From Phycisphaerae bacterium (lineage in GTDB: Bacteria; Planctomycetota; Phycisphaerae; Sedimentisphaerales; Anaerohalosphaeraceae), in assembly GCA_018052735.1 (NCBI GenBank), contig JAGPMT010000023.1:1-47956 (forward strand): a stretch of 47,956 nucleotides of DNA. Reading direction: 5' to 3'. The number at the start of each line of letters is the position of its first letter. Position 1 is the stretch's first letter. Of the stretch, positions 8,610 to 16,724 are shown piece after piece. Position numbers and translations under genes: made by a program. Below the pieces are notes generated by a model. The model was given only the letters and a program-made list of their open reading frames with translations, ran no database searches and was not told the origin of the DNA.

Positions 8610-8792
8610 ATGGAAAAGAAAGGTCAAGCCGATTTAATCGTCATGGCGGCGTTGTTTGTTTCCGGTCTTCTGGTCATCGGCAGCGCCGTCGATGCCTTCA
8701 GCAAAGATGCCGGCAGTGTGTTTGTCGGCAGCTCGGTGCTGTTTGCCGCCGCACTCCTGTGCCGTGCGATGCAGTGGGCTTCTAAATCCTGA
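8610..8792 (+). CDS. Two-helix small membrane protein
   Basis: A 60-residue protein with two predicted membrane helices (about residues 9-28 and 36-54) joined by a short loop, DAFSKDAGS. AAGGAG stands at good distance before the ATG. It is divergent from the scaffold-like gene (100 bp between starts). Function unknown; size and topology are all that can be read. Confidence 0.6.
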   Translation: MEKKGQADLIVMAALFVSGLLVIGSAVDAFSKDAGSVFVGSSVLFAAALLCRAMQWASKS

Positions 8793-8824
8793 CGCTGCCG
8801 CAGCGGCTCTGGCTGGGAAAAGAT

Positions 8825-8853
8825 TTGACAATCCTGCAAGGCGGGCTTACCAT
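8825..8853 (+). promoter_or_regulatory. Sigma-70-type promoter
   Basis: TTGACA (8825-8830), 17 bp, TACCAT (8848-8853), about 30 bp before the lipoprotein start at 8883. Confidence 0.6.
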
Positions 8854-8882
8854 ACAGACCGCAACCAACAATTTATAATGGA

Positions 8883-9347
8883 ATGCCTATGAGTGCAAAA
8901 TATCTTGTTGTTCTGGTCGCAGCGGCAGCCTGCTGGCTGTTGGCCGGCTGTCAGCCGTCGTATTCTGCCGAGATGTCTATCCCGCTGTCAGCAGCCGACA
9001 GGCAAACCCTGCCGATTCAGCCGCTGGATGTGCAGGCCGCTGTCGAGAAAATCGCCGCCGCGGCCGGCCTTGTGCCCTACACCGCCCGGGCGGAGGAAGA
9101 AGACCTGCTCAGCATCGCCGACAGCGAACAGCTCAATCCCGCTGCCCCGGCCGACTCTGCACGGTTATGGAAGCATCCCGAACAGCCTGTCTTTCTGTCG
9201 CTGACACGCCATCCCGGCGAGTTTGTGGTGCTTGCCAATTATGCCCGTGCCGGCAAAACCGACCCCAAAGCCGTCAAGGTTTATAAAGCCCTTGAAAAAC
9301 AGCTTTCTGCCCTGCCGGCTTCTTTAACCGCCGGACTGAAACTGTAA
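8883..9347 (+). CDS. Putative lipoprotein of unknown function
   Basis: A 154-residue protein with a lipoprotein signal ending WLLAGC (Cys at about 23). The mature part is about 130 residues, helical and acidic, with no recognised domain. There is no clear ribosome site, and an ATG two codons later (8889) is an equally good start. A sigma-70 promoter stands about 30 bp upstream. It is convergent with the LOV phosphatase gene; a hairpin lies between them. Confidence 0.6.
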   Translation: MPMSAKYLVVLVAAAACWLLAGCQPSYSAEMSIPLSAADRQTLPIQPLDVQAAVEKIAAAAGLVPYTARAEEEDLLSIADSEQLNPAAPADSARLWKHPEQPVFLSLTRHPGEFVVLANYARAGKTDPKAVKVYKALEKQLSALPASLTAGLKL

Positions 9348-9368
9348 CCTGCCGTCCGCCTTTTCCAG

Positions 9369-9420
9369 CCGCCTCGCAGAGGGCAATTGGGCTCCGCTGC
9401 ATTCGCTCTGCGGCGGACTT
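9369..9420. terminator. Hairpin terminator between convergent genes
   Basis: A long imperfect stem pairs CCGCCTCGCAGAG with CTCTGCGGCGG, followed on the plus strand by ACTTTGT. It lies between the lipoprotein and LOV phosphatase stops. Confidence 0.45.
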
Positions 9421-9422
9421 TG

Positions 9423-10652
9423 TCAAATCCTTTCCAGCCCTGCCAGCGAGACATCGTCGCGCAGATTGTTATGGCAGGCCCAATGCTCCAGCGCCGCCAT
9501 CACCGCATCCAGACACGCCTCAATTGGCTGGCCACTGGTTTTAACAAGCGCCCTTAAGAACCGTTCCCGCCCGAATGCGGCTTCGCGTGCGCTGAGCGCC
9601 TCGACAACACCGTCGGTATACAGTATCAGCTTGTCGCCGCTGCAAAGCTGCACTTTCTGCAGGCGATAATCGGCCTCCTCGACAACGCCGATTGGAAAGC
9701 CGTCTGCATCGAGTATTTCCGGCCGGCTTCCGGCACGCACCAGCACCGGCCCCGGATGCCCCGCACTGGCAAACGCAAACACGCCGGTCTGCGTATCCAG
9801 CAGCCCGTAAAGCATCGTAAAATAGATGCCCGTCTGCATATCCATCGGAAACGACCGGTTCAGACGCCGCAGCACCTCCTGCGGCGGACAAACCCGGTGC
9901 CGCCGGCCGGACTGCCGATACAAAAACGAATACTCCCTGCGCCGCCCCAAGGTCTGACTGAGCGAAAAGGATTGCAGGGCAGCGGCGGTGCCGTGGCCGC
10001 TGACATCCAGCACATACAGCCCGATATGCCGCTTGTCCAGCCGGGTGATGTTGAGCGTATCGCCGCCCAGCTGTCGGCAGGGACGATACCGCCACCCGAA
10101 GCGGTACCCTGCCGCTTCCGGCAGCTCGGCCGGCAGCAGTGTCTGCTGAATCGCCGCAGCGGCTTCCAAATCCCGATGCAGCAGGGCATTGGCCTGCTCC
10201 AGCTGTTCTTTGGCCGCCCGCAGCAAATCTTCCGCATTGCGCCGCACGGTAATATCTGTCTGGATGCCGATAAAATGCGTCACCCGTCCGGCGGCATCGC
10301 GCACTGGCGTAATCGACAGCCGATTCCAGAATGGCGTTCCATCTTTGCGGTAATTGAGAATCTCCACTGAACAGGGCTGCCGGCGAGCAATGGCCTGACG
10401 AATGGTTTCTTTGGCCTGCGGGTCGCTGTCGGCTCCCTGCAGGAACCGGCAGTTGCGCCCCAGAACATCCTGTGCCGCATATCCGGTCATTGCCGTAAAG
10501 CCGCTGTTGACATAGATAATCGGCATCCCTTCCTGCGTGCAGTCGGCAATCACAACCCCTTCGGCGGTGGCCTCCAGCGCCCGCTCTTTGAGTTCGGACG
10601 ATACAGCGGCTTGTTCAAGAACCGCTTCGATATGGTCTGCTGCCGTTTCCAT
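9423..10652 (-). CDS. LOV-domain PP2C (SpoIIE/RsbU-type) phosphatase
   Basis: A 409-residue soluble signalling protein. Residues about 25-135 are a PAS domain with the complete photoactive LOV signature GRNCRFLQG (Cys68 is the flavin-adduct cysteine) and the downstream NYRKDGTPFWN and FIGIQTDIT strands. A short coiled coil (about 140-165) leads to a SpoIIE-type PP2C domain with GGD, DVSGHG, ILYTDGV and RDDVSL metal-site motifs. The known role of this architecture is blue-light control of Ser/Thr dephosphorylation, usually in a partner-switching cascade acting on an anti-sigma antagonist. No antagonist or kinase gene is adjacent. It lies between the small-terminase-like and scaffold-like genes on the same strand. 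Confidence 0.88.
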   Translation of the reverse strand: METAADHIEAVLEQAAVSSELKERALEATAEGVVIADCTQEGMPIIYVNSGFTAMTGYAAQDVLGRNCRFLQGADSDPQAKETIRQAIARRQPCSVEILNYRKDGTPFWNRLSITPVRDAAGRVTHFIGIQTDITVRRNAEDLLRAAKEQLEQANALLHRDLEAAAAIQQTLLPAELPEAAGYRFGWRYRPCRQLGGDTLNITRLDKRHIGLYVLDVSGHGTAAALQSFSLSQTLGRRREYSFLYRQSGRRHRVCPPQEVLRRLNRSFPMDMQTGIYFTMLYGLLDTQTGVFAFASAGHPGPVLVRAGSRPEILDADGFPIGVVEEADYRLQKVQLCSGDKLILYTDGVVEALSAREAAFGRERFLRALVKTSGQPIEACLDAVMAALEHWACHNNLRDDVSLAGLERI

Positions 10653-10770
10653 CGTTTTGGCTTTGCCTCACTGCCGGCTCCGCTGCCGGTCTGCAATAAA
10701 CCGGACGGTTTATCTGCTTGTTTTCAATTGTACGCTGACCCCGCCGGCCGGTTCACAACAAAAGCCCTGC

Positions 10771-11304
10771 TCACAGAGGTTCTGTATCCCCTTTGGCCTG
10801 ATTGTACAGCGGCCCATTGTCTTGGCCGTCGCCATCGTCGGGATCATCTTCATCCTCCGTCAACGCCCGAATCAGCTTTTCGGCTTCTTCATCCGAAAGC
10901 AGCGGGGCTGTATCCGGCTTATCCTGACAGGCGATAGACTGCTCATAGGCATTGCCCAGCGACAGAATATCCAAACAGGTTTTGCGGATGGCCTCATCTC
11001 GGTTTTTGTCAGAACCGGCTGCCTGTGCCGAATCTTTGCAGAGCAGTTCAACCAGTTTGGCCGCTGCCATCGGCACGGCACGACCGATAATGCTTCGCCC
11101 TTCCATCAGTTTGATGCGAAACTGCAGCTGCAGTGCTGCATGCAGGCTGGAATCGTCCATCCAATCGGCAAAAGTCTTTGGCGATATGCCGCACTGGCTC
11201 ATTGCATCGGCCAGTGTTATATCCGTAGTGCGGTACAAGACCTCACAAAAGCGCTGCTGTCGGCTGTGCCGGCTGCTGGATTTCTGTTTTTTTGAGACAA
11301 ACAT
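10771..11304 (-). CDS. HTH protein, small-terminase-like
   Basis: A 177-residue protein with an Arg/Ser/Lys-rich N-terminus, then a DNA-binding helix-turn-helix: FCEVLYRTTDITLADAM and CGISPKTFADWMDDSS at about residues 20-60. A helical middle domain follows, then a very acidic tail (EDEDDPDDGDGQD). The ATG at 11304 follows GAAGGAG. N-terminal HTH, central oligomerisation helices and an acidic tail fit phage terminase small subunits of the type that open with a 'stepwise activation' HTH. The identity is inferred from shape and from standing with portal, capsid and large terminase on one strand. It could also be a simple transcription regulator. Confidence 0.5.
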   Translation of the reverse strand: MFVSKKQKSSSRHSRQQRFCEVLYRTTDITLADAMSQCGISPKTFADWMDDSSLHAALQLQFRIKLMEGRSIIGRAVPMAAAKLVELLCKDSAQAAGSDKNRDEAIRKTCLDILSLGNAYEQSIACQDKPDTAPLLSDEEAEKLIRALTEDEDDPDDGDGQDNGPLYNQAKGDTEPL

Positions 11305-11644
11305 TGCCTTCTCCTTCACAAATTCAAAAATTTTTTTCAGTTTTTTTCATCCCTGTTCGGCCTTCATCGCAGAGATATTTCCGAAATCAAAGGTCGTGTT
11401 TTTTGATGTTTTTCGAGGCTGTTATCTGTTTTTTTCTGCGAACTTTGCAATTCACGCACAGGGATTTCCAGATTGTTTCTGGATATCTGCGTGCGTAATA
11501 TGCAAAACGTTCAAAACTCTTTATAAAGCCCATTATCAGCCGGAAAAACGGCAATTTTTGCTAATGCATCCGCCCCCGAATGTACGACAATATACTCATC
11601 CAAAACAAGCTTCAGAAAAGAAACTGCCTTTGGGAACAATAACG
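11305..11644. other. 340-bp intergenic region between divergent genes
   Basis: The AT-rich left half (11310-11440) is T-tracted. At 11539-11552 stands CCGGAAAAACGGC, a poor relative of the CGGnAAAAATACCG motif found upstream of three other genes. A possible -10, TATACT, is at 11591-11596. No gene is seen in it. Confidence 0.4.
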
Positions 11645-11935
11645 ATGAATGCTGCAGAAAACACATTATGCGCTTATGCAAATCAGTGCTCGTTTTATCA
11701 GCAGAGCCGAACCTATATGCCTGCCGTCAGCCAGCCGCTGCGGACTGAATTCTGCCAAACCGACAATTCCCGCTGCGCCTGCCGGCAGATTCTGTCGCAG
11801 CTGGGGATCGAATGGCTTCCCCTGCATATGATGCCCTATCAGTACGAATGGGCTCAGCAGATTCTGGACGACATCGCCAACAGCAATGTCCCGCTGGAGG
11901 CGGCATTGAATCCCGATACGCTCCAGACGTTCTGA
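11645..11935 (+). CDS. Small Cys-rich protein, paralog of 24086-24385
   Basis: A 96-residue soluble protein with four spaced cysteines in the pattern C-x4-C, then C and CxC (CAYANQC near residue 9, EFC, RCACR). A conserved tail follows: LHMMPYQYEWAQQIL. The same pattern, CPFMEQC..MP..YC..CAR..LPNQYDWARQI, occurs in the minus-strand gene at 24086-24385. The two are members of one family, though only weakly alike. Four conserved Cys suggest a zinc or Fe-S site; this is inference. The ribosome site is weak (TTTGGGAA). Confidence 0.6.
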   Translation: MNAAENTLCAYANQCSFYQQSRTYMPAVSQPLRTEFCQTDNSRCACRQILSQLGIEWLPLHMMPYQYEWAQQILDDIANSNVPLEAALNPDTLQTF

Positions 11936-12033
11936 CTGCTGCCGGTTGCGCCGTCCAGTTAAAAAAAAATGGACTCTATTCACTTGTCAAAGAAGCACTG
12001 CCCGTAATCTGCCGGCGGCAGACCGACGGCTTT

Positions 12034-13443
12034 CTATCGGTTTATCTGCTCGTCCAGCGGGCTGCTGAATACCACCTCGACCTGCCGTTCGGCCGGACGG
12101 GTGGGAAATACAGCCGCTTTGTCCAGCACTTCCAGAACCAGCCGGCAGATGTCGCTGATACCCTGACCATAGGTCAGCTGCTTGCGGCAGGTCTTGCTGA
12201 GCATTCCCATAAAGGTCATCTTCAATGCCACCGCACTGGACAGGTTGCCCAGCTTGTTTTTGAGCACCCCGGCCACCACAGGCGTTACGCCGCTGACTTT
12301 ATCCATTGCCTCGCGCACTTCCTGAATATGCTGGTTCTCGCTGGGATTTCCGCCATCGCCGCCGAACTCTTCGATGGCCGCATCCATATTGTCTGTGCAC
12401 CACATCCGCCCCGGGGCGATAGGCCGCTCGGCGATTCCGTCCAGCCCTTTGGCCAGATACATCTTGAAAGCCTGCATGGTAATCCGGCTGGCGCGGTCGC
12501 TTAAACGGGTGTTCAGCTCATCCTGCAGGGGGCAAAGCTGCTGAACATCGCTTAAGCCCTCGTAGCATCCCGGCTGGGGGAGATTCTGAATATGCACCAC
12601 CGGAATCCGCCCCAGCGGATGGACACCCTGCGCCGTCAGGATTCCGTCTTCATACCGCTGCCACGCCGACGGCCCGAGAATCTCGGTAACGGCCGCACAG
12701 CGGCGCTGGCCGAGGGCGCCTGTGCCCAGAAGCCGGCTCAGAAACGATGACTCCCCGGCGGCCGCATTTTTCCACTGGACAAAATGCTGCACATAATAGC
12801 GAATCCGCTTGTAATCCGTTTCTTCCAGGACGGGCAGCGCTCGGGCCGCATCAATCAGCTCCAGCGACACATCGCCGGCCAGACGCAACACGCTGTCGTA
12901 GGATGAAGGAGGGACGCAAAGGAGGCGATTGGAGGTGCTGTCGGCAAGACGTCCAGCCAGCTGGCCGCCCCAGCGGACGATGCAGTCCACAAAACCGTAG
13001 ACGCTGCCCAGCGTGCCCAATTCCTGAAAGAAAACCGTTCCGCCGCTGCCATCGAACACAGCTTTAAGAACTCCCTCTATGTCTCTGCGGCGATGCGCTG
13101 CGGCGGCTTTGCTCTTGATGGAAACCGGCCGGCCGAACAGAAAATCTACCATCGCATTGATGCGCCAGCCGATATCGTTTTCAATGACGACTTCTTTTCG
13201 CTGAATCTGACCGCCTTCCCGTGCCGGCTGGCCCGTGATGCGCAGCGGAAGCCCCGTTTCCTGCGCCTGCATATACCCCCGGCTGCTTTCGCTGCTGCGG
13301 TCTGTTTCGGTCAGCGGGTTGGTGTAATAATCCCACAGCCGCCCGAAGTATTGGGCTGCCTGCGGCCATCGCTGCTCAACAAGCCATTCCACATACGACG
13401 GCTCCAGCGAGGCATCATTGAAAATCTTCAGGTCAAATCCCAT
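12034..13443 (-). CDS. Phage portal protein, SPP1 gp6-like family
   Basis: A 469-residue portal of gp6 type, the dodecameric ring at the capsid vertex through which DNA enters. Typical features are the N-terminal WDYYTNPL region, the KEVVIENDIGWRINAMVDFLFGRP block (about 83-106), the mid-protein HPLGRIPVVHIQN (about 278-290), the DVQQLCPLQDELNTRLSD helix that forms the stem (about 301-318), and the SGVTPVVAGVLKNKLGNLSSAVAL loop near 400. Length and order match the family. AGAAGGA stands nine bases before the ATG. The gene is intact. It is 730 bp upstream of the HTH protein on the same strand, with a Cys-rich plus-strand gene between. Confidence 0.88.
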   Translation of the reverse strand: MGFDLKIFNDASLEPSYVEWLVEQRWPQAAQYFGRLWDYYTNPLTETDRSSESSRGYMQAQETGLPLRITGQPAREGGQIQRKEVVIENDIGWRINAMVDFLFGRPVSIKSKAAAAHRRRDIEGVLKAVFDGSGGTVFFQELGTLGSVYGFVDCIVRWGGQLAGRLADSTSNRLLCVPPSSYDSVLRLAGDVSLELIDAARALPVLEETDYKRIRYYVQHFVQWKNAAAGESSFLSRLLGTGALGQRRCAAVTEILGPSAWQRYEDGILTAQGVHPLGRIPVVHIQNLPQPGCYEGLSDVQQLCPLQDELNTRLSDRASRITMQAFKMYLAKGLDGIAERPIAPGRMWCTDNMDAAIEEFGGDGGNPSENQHIQEVREAMDKVSGVTPVVAGVLKNKLGNLSSAVALKMTFMGMLSKTCRKQLTYGQGISDICRLVLEVLDKAAVFPTRPAERQVEVVFSSPLDEQINR

Positions 13444-13760
13444 TTGTCTGCTTCCTTCTGTTTTTTAATTTTCAATTTTTCAACTGTCTCCGTATTACCC
13501 GGCATCCTGCAGATTTTGTCCGAAAATTGCGGCTCAAAATCGAGGCGATTTTTTCTAACTTTCGCAAATACAAGAAGATAAAATTTTTTCAATTTTTTGC
13601 AGATAGCAAAATAGTGCATGCAGAATTGGGACTATCTGGACAGTTGGCATCCGCTATGAAGGCATCTATTGGCTTGCATACCTGCCAAAACCTATCCGAA
13701 ATGCGCGGCTGCGGACATTCAGGTCAAAAAATCCCGCCCAGCAGGTAAAAAACATCTTAG

Positions 13761-13780
13761 TCCGGAAAAATACCGATTTT
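13761..13780 (+). promoter_or_regulatory. Shared motif copy 1 (CGGAAAAATACCGATT)
   Basis: TCCGGAAAAATACCGATTTT is identical over 20 bp with a copy at 15332-15351. A related palindromic copy stands at 24517-24534. It lies about 47 bp before the -10 box. Confidence 0.6.
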
Positions 13781-13802
13781 AAGCCAAAAACAGGGATTTT
13801 TC

Positions 13803-13830
13803 TTGCTTTTGCCTTCTGAGGCGGTATACT
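13803..13830 (+). promoter_or_regulatory. Promoter of dockerin-type propeller gene
   Basis: TTGCTT (13803-13808), 16 bp, TATACT (13825-13830). The same TTGCTTTTGC core recurs at 15374. Confidence 0.6.
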
Positions 13831-13993
13831 GCACCGTAATACGTGCGGTTTTCTTCATCTCTGTCAACCAGCCGGGCAGGACTGCAACAACCTGCCGCCT
13901 GTTGAATGTTGGCCTGTCTGTGTTGGGCTGGCAGTCAGCAGAAAGCCAAAACGCAACTCTTATCCATCACCACAAAAACAGGAGGCGATGACA

Positions 13994-15256
13994 ATGAAAA
14001 CAACACAACTTATCTGCCTGCTGGCCGTGCTGACGGCTTTGAGCAGTTCCGTATGCAAGGCAATGTATTTTGCCGAAGGCAGCATCGCAGAAATTACCGC
14101 AGCCCCAGACCATCAGGTTTACGGAAGGGAGCAGTCGTTTGCCGTTTGCGGCAGCACGGCGGTGTGGCTGGACTACCGCGACCCGATGTGGATTCCCAGA
14201 GTGTACGGCGTCCGGCTGGACGATCCGAACTTTCAGGAATTTGCAATTGACACCAACGCTGCCGATATCCAGACACTGGCCTTTTGCGGGCATCGGGCGG
14301 TGTATCCGGTTTGGCCGCTCGACAAGCAGTACCTGCGGGTGGCCGACATCAGCGATCCGGGCAGTCCGGTCTTGGCGGATATCGGGCTGCAGATTCCTTC
14401 CCTACTGTACTTCGACTATGCCGGCGGGCTGATTGCTTATGCCGGCGATGACCAGCTCAACAGCTGGAGGGATACCATCTATGCTGTGGATGCGTCTGAA
14501 CTGAACAATCCGCAAACCTATACCGTTTATGTGGAACCGGATGAGGTAACCGTCTATGGGCTGACTACCGAGGCCGGCAGCATCTTATGGTATATCACCA
14601 ATTACAACGAACTCACGCGGTCGGTCCGCATAGCCGATGTTTCCAATCCGCAGGAGCCCGTCATCCGCACGGCAGTACTGCCCGGCGATTACGACCGATA
14701 CTGGACGCACTTTGAGGTCTCCGGCTCGTGGCTGGTTGCCTCCGAAGGATGGCCCTATCGGATTTTGGGCGTTCACAACTATCAGGACACGGACAATTGG
14801 CAGATTCAGGTTCTCTGGCAGGAGGGTCAAGACGGCGAGCAGCTGGTCAGCGGCCCGAGGATTGACGGACCGATTGCCGTGTGGGTTACCACTACCCGGA
14901 TGCCCGCTTTAGCCCAGATGAATGGCACGGCCGGACTATACCAGTATCGGCTCAAGGCGGCTTACCTGATGGACAACGGGCACTTTACCGTCTGGACTCT
15001 GCTGGAAAGCGAAACGGATGAACTGTTGGCAGCGGATATTTCCGGCCGGCAGGTGGTCTGGTCGGTCTGGAACCGCCAAACCGAACTCATCGATTTATTC
15101 AAGGGCACACTTGAACTGCAATGCGGCGATTGGGGCTATAAAGCCGGCGACCTTGATAAAAACTGCTTCGTAAACCTGCTGGATTTGGTGCTGATGGCCC
15201 AAGACTGGCTTGCCTGCACCGATCCCCAGCAGCCGGAATGCGGTTTCGGTCTGTGA
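13994..15256 (+). CDS. Secreted beta-propeller-like protein with dockerin-like C-terminus
   Basis: A 420-residue exported protein. Signal peptide about residues 1-22 (SSSVCKA). Repeated units with VWLDYRD, VADISDPGSP, VVWSVWN and IADVSNPQEP motifs (about 30-360) indicate a TolB/WD-like propeller. The C-terminal 45 residues contain GDLDKNCFVNLLDLVLMAQDW, a Ca-loop and helix unit like type I dockerin as used in Phycisphaerae surface proteins. ATG at 13994 gives 8-bp spacing from GGAGG; ATG at 13988 would be too close. The same architecture recurs at 34165-35340. Ligand unknown. Confidence 0.8.
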   Translation: MKTTQLICLLAVLTALSSSVCKAMYFAEGSIAEITAAPDHQVYGREQSFAVCGSTAVWLDYRDPMWIPRVYGVRLDDPNFQEFAIDTNAADIQTLAFCGHRAVYPVWPLDKQYLRVADISDPGSPVLADIGLQIPSLLYFDYAGGLIAYAGDDQLNSWRDTIYAVDASELNNPQTYTVYVEPDEVTVYGLTTEAGSILWYITNYNELTRSVRIADVSNPQEPVIRTAVLPGDYDRYWTHFEVSGSWLVASEGWPYRILGVHNYQDTDNWQIQVLWQEGQDGEQLVSGPRIDGPIAVWVTTTRMPALAQMNGTAGLYQYRLKAAYLMDNGHFTVWTLLESETDELLAADISGRQVVWSVWNRQTELIDLFKGTLELQCGDWGYKAGDLDKNCFVNLLDLVLMAQDWLACTDPQQPECGFGL

Positions 15257-15331
15257 TGCAAACAAACCGCATGGCAGCGGTAAAAATGCCGGTTCGGCTA
15301 AAAAGACTGGATGGTCTGCAAAACCGCAGCG

Positions 15332-15351
15332 TCCGGAAAAATACCGATTTT
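15332..15351 (+). promoter_or_regulatory. Shared motif copy 2 (CGGAAAAATACCGATT)
   Basis: The same 20 bp as at 13761-13780, again about 48 bp before a -10 box and followed by CAAAAA and TTGCTTTTGC. Confidence 0.6.
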
Positions 15352-15373
15352 TGCAAAAATAACGATATTTTGC

Positions 15374-15401
15374 TTGCTTTTGCGCGGTTTGAAGATACGC
15401 T
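15374..15401 (+). promoter_or_regulatory. Promoter of PEP-CTERM gene
   Basis: TTGCTT (15374-15379), 16 bp, TACGCT (15396-15401); weaker than its counterpart at 13803. Confidence 0.45.
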
Positions 15402-15682
15402 ATGTACCGCTTGGCAGTTTTCTCTTGGACATTTAATTGTTTGTTTGACAAAACATTAAAGGACGAGAAAAGAAAGATCACCCATTTCCCGCAGCGAGTT
15501 GTTATTCATTTTCTTTTTTACGCCCATTTCTCGATTTTGCAGCACAGTCAGCATCGCAGAACATACGCGCTGCCGTTCTGTCAGCAAGGCCTTCGGACAG
15601 CCGGGAAGAACATCGGCGCCGCAGCAGGCCTTTTCAAAATAGTCGGAACAGCAACGAACGGTACTTTTTGGAGGGTTTGACA

Positions 15683-16369
15683 ATGAAAAAGACAGATGTG
15701 TTTGGAATAGCTATCGCAGTGCTGCTGACAGCGGTTGGAGCCGCACAGGTTCGTGAGGGGTATTTTCAGGTTGATCTGATTGGCCCCGATGAACTGGTTT
15801 GGGATCCGGCTTTGAACTCCGGCTTTGAGGGCCAGTGGTACCGCTACCCGCAGCCGGATGTGGCTCCGCAAGAAGACCCGCAGCCGGTTTTTCCGTGGTG
15901 GAACGAATGGTGGTGGAATGACCCGTTCATCAAAGGCGGCAAGTGGATTCGGGTCAGTTTTGATTACAAACTGCTCAATGAGAACCTGCCCGGGGATGTC
16001 CACATCACCATCAACTGGACCAACGGCCAGTGGGTAGGCCAAACCACGCCGCCGATTTGGTCGGACCCGCCGGCCTACAATCCGGAAATGTACATCGAGC
16101 GGCTCAGCGACCCGGAGTACAACCTCAATCTGGATAATTGGTATTTCCATCTCGAACCGGGCGATCCGGGCGGCCACTGGGACAGCGGCGTCTATTGGCT
16201 GCCGATTCCCTATAACCCGGAATGGGTCTCGGTCGATGTGCAGGGGGCCGGCAATGTCGGCATCTTCAACGGAGTGTTTTGGCATGAATGCATCGTGCCC
16301 GAACCGGCAACCCTGCTGCTCCTGGCGGTCGGAGGAGTGGGGATGATGGGTATCCGCAGAAAGCTCTAA
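15683..16369 (+). CDS. PEP-CTERM surface protein
   Basis: A 228-residue exported protein: signal peptide (about 1-22), an aromatic-rich beta domain (WWNEWWWNDPF at about 73-83, many Trp, Tyr and Pro), and a C-terminal sorting signal VPEPATLLLLAVGG ending in basic IRRKL. The VPEP motif, membrane helix and basic tail are the recognition signal for an exosortase, which would cleave it and anchor or release it at the surface. ATG at 15683 follows GGAGGG. A strong terminator follows. No exosortase gene is in the window. Confidence 0.88.
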   Translation: MKKTDVFGIAIAVLLTAVGAAQVREGYFQVDLIGPDELVWDPALNSGFEGQWYRYPQPDVAPQEDPQPVFPWWNEWWWNDPFIKGGKWIRVSFDYKLLNENLPGDVHITINWTNGQWVGQTTPPIWSDPPAYNPEMYIERLSDPEYNLNLDNWYFHLEPGDPGGHWDSGVYWLPIPYNPEWVSVDVQGAGNVGIFNGVFWHECIVPEPATLLLLAVGGVGMMGIRRKL

Positions 16370-16381
16370 CCCATCAGCAGT

Positions 16382-16428
16382 GCCCGACGGCATCGGCCGT
16401 GCGTATGCGGTGCCGTCAGGCTTTTATT
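16382..16428 (+). terminator. Rho-independent terminator
   Basis: GCCCGACGGCA (16382-16392) pairs with TGCCGTCAGGC (16411-16421), one mismatch, followed by TTTTATT. It follows the PEP-CTERM stop by about 12 bp. Confidence 0.8.
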
Positions 16429-16478
16429 AAAAAACTGCTGCTGTAAGGCCTTCGGCAGCAGCAGCCGATAAATTGTCC

Positions 16479-16507
16479 TTGACTTGGAACTGGTGAAAAA
16501 GTATAAT
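16479..16507 (+). promoter_or_regulatory. Strong sigma-70-type promoter
   Basis: TTGACT (16479-16484), 17 bp, TATAAT (16502-16507). It drives the short structured transcript at 16514-16597, not a recognisable gene. Confidence 0.75.
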
Positions 16508-16513
16508 AGTACC

Positions 16514-16597
16514 ATTATGTTGTGGAGAGGGTGATGAAAACCTCATCACCTCTATTCTATAGAGGCCGCGGGGCAACCCCTTGCGGCTTTTTTTATC
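16514..16597 (+). ncRNA. Candidate small RNA or attenuated leader
   Basis: A strong promoter is followed within 85 bp by three hairpins: AGAGGGTGATG with CATCACCTCT, CCTCTAT with ATAGAGG (mutually overlapping), and GCCGCGGGG with CCCCTTGCGGC followed by seven T, an intrinsic terminator. The result is a discrete transcript of about 85 nt ending about 130 bp before the ferritin-like gene. It could be a free sRNA or a transcription attenuator for that gene. No known RNA family is recognised. Confidence 0.5.
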
Positions 16598-16683
16598 GGC
16601 GGGGACAATCTGCAATAAACGCATCCGGTTTTGCGTTTTTTGCCGTTCGACGCTTTCTTGTTTACGGGCTGCCGGCCGGGGTG

Positions 16684-16689
16684 TATAAT
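16684..16689 (+). promoter_or_regulatory. -10 box before ferritin-like gene
   Basis: TATAAT at 16684-16689, 36 bp before the ATG. The -35 is unclear (TTGTTT or TTTACG upstream). It suggests the ferritin-like and Nudix pair has its own promoter downstream of the small RNA. Confidence 0.5.
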
Positions 16690-16724
16690 GCCGATGAGAA
16701 AAACCCAAAACATCGGAGGCCGTT

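Larger units (their letters stand above)
13444..13993. other. 550-bp intergenic region upstream of portal and secreted propeller genes
   Basis: No gene is seen. The left part is AT-rich and should hold the portal promoter, which I cannot place. The right part holds the shared CGGnAAAAATACCGATT motif, a TTGCTT/TATACT promoter and a 160-bp leader for the gene at 13994. Confidence 0.5.
15257..15682. other. 426-bp intergenic region with shared motif and promoter
   Basis: No gene is seen. It holds the second copy of the shared motif, a TTGCTT/TACGCT promoter and a leader of about 280 bp before the PEP-CTERM gene. The leader is long enough to carry regulation, but no known riboswitch is recognisable. 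Confidence 0.5.
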
